DNA of 64,000 nucleotides, taken from positions 186,001-250,000 of the forward strand of contig NZ_JAIVAP010000002.1 of NCBI RefSeq assembly GCF_020171945.1. The letters run 5' to 3'. Each line of letters opens with the position of its first letter. The stretch's first letter is position 1. Both the position numbers and the translations under genes were made by a program. The notes under the pieces are model-generated. The model worked only from the letters and a program-made list of their open reading frames with translations. It was not told the origin of the DNA and ran no database searches. Below, one piece after another: positions 58,998-64,000 of the stretch. This stretch comes from Bacillus infantis (GTDB lineage Bacteria; Bacillota; Bacilli; Bacillales; Cytobacillaceae).

Positions 58998-60665
58998 ATG
59001 AGTTGGACCGGAATAGCTTTATTCATCCAGCTGTTTTTCGGGATCATTATCGGACTTTATTTCTGGAATCTGCTAAAGAGCCAGCGGACTCAAAAGGTAT
59101 CTATTGACCGGGAGTCCAAAAAAGAAATGGACCAGCTAAAAAAAATGCGTTCCATCAGGCTGACTGAACCGCTTTCGGAAAGAGTTCGTCCGGCAAGCTT
59201 TGAAGATATCGTCGGCCAGAGAGATGGGATTAAGTCATTAAAAGCGGCACTCTGCGGACCAAATCCTCAGCATGTCATCATTTATGGGCCTCCCGGAGTC
59301 GGAAAAACCGCTGCGGCAAGGCTGGTGCTGGAAGAAGCAAAGAAGCAGGACAAGTCGCCGTTTCGGAAATCTTCTGTTTTCGTTGAGCTTGATGCGACAA
59401 CAGCCCGCTTCGATGAAAGGGGTATTGCAGATCCGCTGATCGGTTCTGTCCATGATCCTATTTATCAAGGGGCAGGTGCTATGGGACAGGCGGGAATTCC
59501 GCAGCCGAAGCAGGGAGCAGTCACCAATGCACACGGGGGAGTGCTGTTCATTGATGAAATTGGGGAGCTCCATCCGATTCAAATGAATAAGCTGCTTAAA
59601 GTTTTGGAGGATCGCAAGGTCTTTCTGGAAAGCGCCTATTATAATGAAGAAAATACGCAGATCCCTCAGCATATCCATGATATTTTTAAGAACGGGCTTC
59701 CTGCAGATTTCAGGCTTGTGGGAGCGACGACAAGGACTCCGAGTGAGATTCCGCCGGCAATCAGATCCCGCTGCATGGAAGTATTTTTTAAGGAGCTCAC
59801 TGAAGAGGAAGTTGAAACGATCAGCAGCAAGGCCGCGGATAAGGTCAATATGCCAATCAGCGGCAAAAGCTTAAAGACACTGGCCTCCTATGCACGAAAC
59901 GGACGCGAAGCGGTTAACCTTGTGCAGATATCTGCAGGGGTGGCCATTACCGAGGATAGGGATTACATAAAGGATGAGGATATTGAATGGGTCATTAACT
60001 CAAGCCAGCTCTCTCCAAGGATGGAAAGAAAAATCAATGAAGAATCAGCGGTCGGGCTTGTAAACGGACTTGCTGTATATGGTCCCAACACAGGCGCCCT
60101 GCTGGAAATAGAAGTAACGGTCATGCCTGCAAAAGAAAAAGGGTCTATCAATATAACCGGGATTGTTGAAGAAGAGAGCATCGGGGACCGCGGCAAATCG
60201 ATCCGCAGGAAAAGTATGGCGAAGGGGTCGATTGAAAATGTGTTGACCGTTTTAAAAACAATGGGAGTCCCTGCTGAAGATTATGATATCCATGTAAATT
60301 TCCCTGGGGGTGTCCCGATTGACGGACCATCAGCGGGAATTGCCATGGCGACAGGCATTTATTCCGCTATATATAAAAGGCCGGTGAACAGGGAAGTGGC
60401 AATGACTGGGGAAATCAGCATCCGCGGCCATGTTAAGCCGATCGGCGGAGTATATGCCAAAGTGAAGGCTGCCCAGAAAGCGGGTGCCAGGACCGTTATC
60501 ATCCCTGAGGAAAACATGCAAAGCATTTTGAATGAGATAGAGGGAGTCGATATCATTCCTGTCAGCCACCTCAGCCAGGTGTTCACTGCAGCTCTGCTGA
60601 AGGACTATGCAAGAGACCAGTCCATCACGGCGTCCATTGAGCTTTCTAAGAAAGAAAGTATGTAA
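58998..60665 (+). CDS. lonB: Lon-like ATP-dependent protease LonB
   Basis: A membrane-anchored Lon variant of sporulating Firmicutes. 555 residues. One N-terminal transmembrane helix spans about 4-24. No Lon substrate-binding N-domain is present. Walker A is [10 protein letters not shown], and Walker B-type HGGVLFIDEIGEL is present. The C-terminal serine protease domain has DGPSAGIAMATG (catalytic Ser) and IGGVYAKVKAA (catalytic Lys). ATG 58998 follows CAGGAGGG. The frame from 58920 lies upstream of the promoter candidate. Confidence 0.95.
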   Translation: MSWTGIALFIQLFFGIIIGLYFWNLLKSQRTQKVSIDRESKKEMDQLKKMRSIRLTEPLSERVRPASFEDIVGQRDGIKSLKAALCGPNPQHVIIYGPPGVGKTAAARLVLEEAKKQDKSPFRKSSVFVELDATTARFDERGIADPLIGSVHDPIYQGAGAMGQAGIPQPKQGAVTNAHGGVLFIDEIGELHPIQMNKLLKVLEDRKVFLESAYYNEENTQIPQHIHDIFKNGLPADFRLVGATTRTPSEIPPAIRSRCMEVFFKELTEEEVETISSKAADKVNMPISGKSLKTLASYARNGREAVNLVQISAGVAITEDRDYIKDEDIEWVINSSQLSPRMERKINEESAVGLVNGLAVYGPNTGALLEIEVTVMPAKEKGSINITGIVEEESIGDRGKSIRRKSMAKGSIENVLTVLKTMGVPAEDYDIHVNFPGGVPIDGPSAGIAMATGIYSAIYKRPVNREVAMTGEISIRGHVKPIGGVYAKVKAAQKAGARTVIIPEENMQSILNEIEGVDIIPVSHLSQVFTAALLKDYARDQSITASIELSKKESM

Positions 60666-60670
60666 AGGAG

Positions 60671-60714
60671 CTCCGGTTTGCAGCATATGCTTCAAACCGG
60701 AGTTTTATTTTTTT
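60671..60714 (+). terminator. Rho-independent terminator after lonB
   Basis: CTCCGGTTTG (60671-60680) pairs with CAAACCGGAG (60693-60702), followed by a long T-rich tract. Confidence 0.88.
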
Positions 60715-60792
60715 CTGGCAGGATAAAAGAGAAATAAGCTGACTAACAGGAAATCATTCGTCATATAATCAATGAAGCAATAAGATAAGGGG

Positions 60793-60817
60793 CTGGGCAA
60801 GCCGCTTCCGCATTTCA
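60793..60817. repeat. fragment of the 40.4-kb extragenic palindrome
   Basis: CTGGGCAAGCCGCTTCCGCA then TTTCA matches 40501-40525 with one mismatch (G for A). Only the right end is kept. It lies between the lonB terminator and the lonA promoter. Confidence 0.7.
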
Positions 60818-60850
60818 TTTAATAGACACCCACAAATAAATAAGTTAGAA

Positions 60851-60879
60851 TTGTACAAAGGCTTGACCTGTGATATGAT
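60851..60879 (+). promoter_or_regulatory. sigma-A promoter of lonA
   Basis: TTGTAC (60851-60856), a 17-bp spacer and TATGAT (60874-60879). Confidence 0.65.
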
Positions 60880-60990
60880 GCGGGTTTGGAATGATTGTTT
60901 GGTTTCTCTTTCTCATTTTTTGCGGGCTTAGTGCAAAGAATAAGGATGAAGCAGATAATATATTTTGATTTGCATTTGGAGGTGCAAACT

Positions 60991-63327
60991 ATGGCGAATA
61001 AGAAAGACATCATCGTCCCCCTCCTGCCGCTTCGGGGCTTGCTCGTCTACCCTACAATGGTCCTTCATCTGGACGTTGGACGGGAAAGATCCGTGCAGGC
61101 GCTTGAAAAAGCAATGGTAGATGACCATCTTATTTTTTTGACGACTCAAAAGGATATTTCAATAGATGAGCCGGCGGAAGAGGACTTATACAAAATGGGT
61201 ACTCTTACCCGTGTAAAACAAATGCTGAAGCTTCCAAACGGCACAATCCGTGTGCTGGTGGAAGGATTGAAGAGGGCAGAAATTACCGAGCTCACCGATG
61301 AGGGAGATCATTATACAGTCAGTGTTGAGACTTATGATGACAGAGAAGACAAGGATGCCGAAGACCAGGCGCTGATGAGGACGATGCTTGAGTACTTTGA
61401 ACAGTACATAAAAGTATCCAAGAAGATTTCTGCTGAAACCTATTCCTCAGTATCTGATATAGAGGAACCGGGGCGCATGGCAGATATTGTCGCTTCCCAT
61501 CTGCCGCTGAAGCTGAAGGAAAAGCAGGATATTCTTGAAATGATCGATGTCAAAAAAAGGCTGAATCAGGTCATAGAGATTATCCACAATGAAAAAGAGG
61601 TCCTGAATCTTGAGAAGAAGATTGGGCAGCGCGTCAAAAAAAGCATGGAAAGAACGCAGAAGGAGTATTATCTCCGTGAGCAGATGAAGGCGATTCAGAA
61701 GGAATTGGGCGATAAAGAAGGCAAAACGGGCGAAATCGCCGAGCTCAATGACAGAATCGAACAATCCGGGATGCCGGACCATGTAAAGCTTGCAGCATTA
61801 AAAGAGCTTGACCGTTATGAAAAGGTGCCATCCAGCTCTGCTGAAAGCGCCGTAATACGCAACTATATCGACTGGCTTGTTTCTCTGCCATGGACAGAGG
61901 CAACTGTTGATGACCTGAATATCCATAATGCCGAGCGGATCCTGAATAGGGATCATTACGGCCTTGAAAAGGTCAAGGAGCGGGTGCTTGAATATTTGGC
62001 TGTGCAAAAGCTCACCAATTCGCTGAAAGGTCCCATCCTTTGCCTGGCCGGGCCTCCGGGAGTCGGTAAGACGAGCCTTGCCAAATCTATCGCTGCATCG
62101 CTGAACCGCAACTTTGTCCGCGTTTCCCTTGGGGGCGTCCGGGACGAATCTGAAATCCGCGGACACAGAAGGACCTATGTCGGCGCCATGCCGGGCCGGA
62201 TCATCCAAGGCATGAAAAAGGCAGAAACCATCAATCCGGTGTTCCTGCTTGATGAAATTGATAAAATGTCCAATGATTTCAGGGGAGACCCTTCATCAGC
62301 CATGCTGGAAGTCCTGGATCCTGAGCAGAACCACAATTTCAGTGATCATTATATTGAAGAAACATATGACCTGTCGAAGGTTATGTTCATTGCAACAGCG
62401 AATAATCTGGCAACAATACCGGGCCCTCTCCGCGACCGGATGGAAATCATCACGATTGCCGGCTATACGGAGCTCGAAAAGATCCATATAGCAAAGGACC
62501 ACCTCCTGCCTAAGCAGATCAGCGAGCACGGGCTCTCTAAATCCCAGCTTCAGATCAGGGAGGACGGAATCCAGAAAATCGTCCGCTATTATACAAGAGA
62601 AGCAGGCGTCCGCGGGCTTGAGCGCCAGCTGGCTTCCATCTGCCGTAAGACTGCAAAGATAATTGTTTCAGGCGAGAAAAAGAAGGTCATCATTTCTGAA
62701 AAGAATGTAGAAGAGTTCCTTGGAAAGCCTAAGTTCAGATATGGCCAGGCAGAGGTCGAGGATCAGATTGGTGTTGCGACCGGCCTAGCTTATACCACTG
62801 TTGGCGGAGATACACTGCAGATTGAGGTATCCTTATCTTCAGGAAAAGGCAAATTGGTCCTGACAGGCAAGCTTGGGGATGTCATGAAAGAATCTGCACA
62901 GACTGCATTCAGCTATGTCCGTTCAAAAGCTAAAGAACTGGGCATCGAGGCAGATTTTTATGAAAAGTACGATATCCACATCCATGTGCCTGAAGGTGCC
63001 GTTCCGAAAGACGGTCCATCTGCAGGGATTACAATCACAACAGCCCTTGTTTCGGCCTTGTCGGGGAATCCGATACGCAAAGAAGTGGGGATGACAGGAG
63101 AAATAACGCTCCGCGGCCGGGTCTTGCCGATTGGCGGAGTGAAAGAAAAAACTTTAAGTGCCCATAGAGCGGGTTTAACTAAAATTATCCTTCCTAAAGA
63201 TAATGAAAAAGATATTGATGATATTCCAGAGAGTGTCCGCGACGAATTGGATTTTGTTCTCGTATCACATGTTGACGAAGTTCTCAAGCACGCCCTGAAT
63301 GGAGTGCACAGCAATGAAAGTAAATAG
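60991..63327 (+). CDS. lonA: ATP-dependent protease Lon (LonA)
   Basis: A cytoplasmic serine-lysine protease of damaged and regulatory proteins. 778 residues. The N-terminal LON substrate domain (about 10-205), a coiled coil (about 210-280), the AAA+ module with [13 protein letters not shown] near 354, and the protease domain with S677 (DGPSAGI) and K718 (GGVKEK). ATG 60991 has TTGGAGGTG upstream. The frame from 60895 has no site. ysxC overlaps its end by 14 nt. Confidence 0.97.
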   Translation: MANKKDIIVPLLPLRGLLVYPTMVLHLDVGRERSVQALEKAMVDDHLIFLTTQKDISIDEPAEEDLYKMGTLTRVKQMLKLPNGTIRVLVEGLKRAEITELTDEGDHYTVSVETYDDREDKDAEDQALMRTMLEYFEQYIKVSKKISAETYSSVSDIEEPGRMADIVASHLPLKLKEKQDILEMIDVKKRLNQVIEIIHNEKEVLNLEKKIGQRVKKSMERTQKEYYLREQMKAIQKELGDKEGKTGEIAELNDRIEQSGMPDHVKLAALKELDRYEKVPSSSAESAVIRNYIDWLVSLPWTEATVDDLNIHNAERILNRDHYGLEKVKERVLEYLAVQKLTNSLKGPILCLAGPPGVGKTSLAKSIAASLNRNFVRVSLGGVRDESEIRGHRRTYVGAMPGRIIQGMKKAETINPVFLLDEIDKMSNDFRGDPSSAMLEVLDPEQNHNFSDHYIEETYDLSKVMFIATANNLATIPGPLRDRMEIITIAGYTELEKIHIAKDHLLPKQISEHGLSKSQLQIREDGIQKIVRYYTREAGVRGLERQLASICRKTAKIIVSGEKKKVIISEKNVEEFLGKPKFRYGQAEVEDQIGVATGLAYTTVGGDTLQIEVSLSSGKGKLVLTGKLGDVMKESAQTAFSYVRSKAKELGIEADFYEKYDIHIHVPEGAVPKDGPSAGITITTALVSALSGNPIRKEVGMTGEITLRGRVLPIGGVKEKTLSAHRAGLTKIILPKDNEKDIDDIPESVRDELDFVLVSHVDEVLKHALNGVHSNESK

Positions 63328-63901
63328 TGCTGAAATCGTTATAAGTGCGGTCAAGCCGGCACAATATCCTGAGGAGTCCCTGCCCGAGTTCGCCCTGGCA
63401 GGGAGATCCAATGTCGGCAAATCCTCATTTATTAACAAAATGCTTAACCGCAAGAACCTGGCGAGGACATCCTCAAAGCCAGGCAAAACCCAGACATTGA
63501 ATTTCTATCTGATCAATGAAATGATGCATTTTGTCGATGTCCCGGGGTATGGCTATGCCAAAGTTTCCAAAAAGGAGCGCGAAGCATGGGGGAGAATGAT
63601 TGAAACCTATTTTACCTCCAGGGAGCAGCTGAAGGCCGCTGTCCTGATCGTTGACTTGCGCCATCCTCCTACCAAGGACGATATCATGATGTACGATTTC
63701 CTGAAGCACCATGGAATCCGATGCATCATAATTGCCACAAAGGCTGATAAAATTCCTAAAACAAAAAGGCAGAAGCATTTCAAAATTACTAAAGAGACTC
63801 TGGAGCTTGAACCCGGAGACGATATTGTTTTGTTTTCATCAGAGACCGGTGAAGGCAAGGATGAGGCCTGGGGAATCCTTAAAAAGTATATGCAGAGTTA
63901 A
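63314..63901 (+). CDS. ysxC: ribosome biogenesis GTPase YsxC/EngB
   Basis: An essential GTPase for late 50S assembly. 195 residues. G1 is [10 protein letters not shown]2 lies near [12 protein letters not shown]3 is DVPGYG, and G4 is ATKADK. ATG 63314 matches the family N-terminus [15 protein letters not shown], with GGAGTG seven bases before. ATG 63299 is an alternative. Coupled to lonA by overlap. Confidence 0.97.
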   Translation: MKVNSAEIVISAVKPAQYPEESLPEFALAGRSNVGKSSFINKMLNRKNLARTSSKPGKTQTLNFYLINEMMHFVDVPGYGYAKVSKKEREAWGRMIETYFTSREQLKAAVLIVDLRHPPTKDDIMMYDFLKHHGIRCIIIATKADKIPKTKRQKHFKITKETLELEPGDDIVLFSSETGEGKDEAWGILKKYMQS

Positions 63902-63902
63902 A

Positions 63903-63926
63903 AAACGCCGCTTGGCGTTTTTTTTT
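63903..63926 (+). terminator. Rho-independent terminator after ysxC
   Basis: AAACGCC-GCTT-GGCGTTT followed by T8. The last 74 bases of the window hold no gene, and a leader for the next gene is likely. Confidence 0.9.
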
Positions 63927-64000
63927 GTGCCAAAAAACAGCTTTCTTTCAGCTGTATGACAGCCTTCAGGGAGGAAACGGGAGGAGAAAGCAGTATATCT

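Overview
The window is chromosomal DNA from a spore-forming, low-to-moderate-GC Firmicute of the family Bacillaceae (Bacillus sensu lato). The basis is gene content and order: dnaI-ytxC-thrS-infC-rpmI-rplT-ysdA-ysdB-ysdC, sspI, ysgA-pheST-rnhC-zapA-yshB-polX-mutS2-yshE-lcfA-fadR-fadB-etfBA-trxA-uvrC-lysC-yslB-sdhCAB-ysmA-gerE-ysmB-racE, gerM-rph-ysnA-ysnB, ilv-leu, ysoA-tig-clpX-lonB-lonA-ysxC. As I remember it, this is close to the Bacillus subtilis order. Nearly all genes lie on the + strand. Only ysdB, sspI, rnhC and yslB lie on the - strand. There is no prophage, insertion sequence, CRISPR array or defence island that I can see. Most of the window is an ordinary core region.

Layout. 1-6.8 kb: the end of dnaI, ytxC, a T-box-controlled thrS whose leader carries an inserted tandem duplication, then the L20-leader operon infC (AUU start)-rpmI-rplT, and two small membrane genes. 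6.9-9.5 kb: ysdB with a sigma-W-type promoter, a dimeric dUTPase, the M42 peptidase ysdC and sspI. 9.6-15.3 kb: an rRNA methyltransferase, a Phe T-box with pheST, and rnhC. 15.5-21.2 kb: zapA, cvpA-like yshB, polX, mutS2, a DUF350 gene and a 27-residue membrane ORF. 21.4-26.8 kb: fatty-acid degradation (lcfA, fadR, fadB, etfB, etfA). 27-35.3 kb: trxA, uvrC, a lysine riboswitch with lysC (nested beta-subunit start), yslB and sdhCAB. 35.4-43.7 kb: a thioesterase behind a FadR-like box, gerE, a MarR regulator, racE, an extra recQ between two repeat elements, gerM, rph, rdgB and ysnB. 43.8-45.1 kb: tRNA-Arg(UCU), then a non-coding accessory stretch with a 53-bp tandem array. 45.1-54.4 kb: ilvE, a Leu T-box and ilvBHC-leuABCD. 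54.5-64 kb: ysoA, tig, clpX, lonB, lonA and ysxC.

The genes form several working groups: aminoacyl-tRNA synthesis and amino-acid supply under RNA sensors (three T-boxes and one lysine riboswitch), translation factors, DNA repair (polX, mutS2, uvrC, recQ), fatty-acid oxidation feeding electrons through EtfAB, succinate dehydrogenase, sporulation and germination (ytxC, sspI, gerE, gerM, lonB) and protein quality control (tig, clpX, lonA).

The unusual material is between genes: the duplication inside the thrS T-box leader, a multi-branched palindromic element present twice (4.1 kb and 37.9 kb), palindromic elements at 9.2 and 40.4 kb (the latter with a fragment at 60.8 kb), and a 53-bp-period array of seven dyads at 44.1-44.5 kb. 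The last is the best candidate for something undescribed, but nothing in the sequence proves a function for it.
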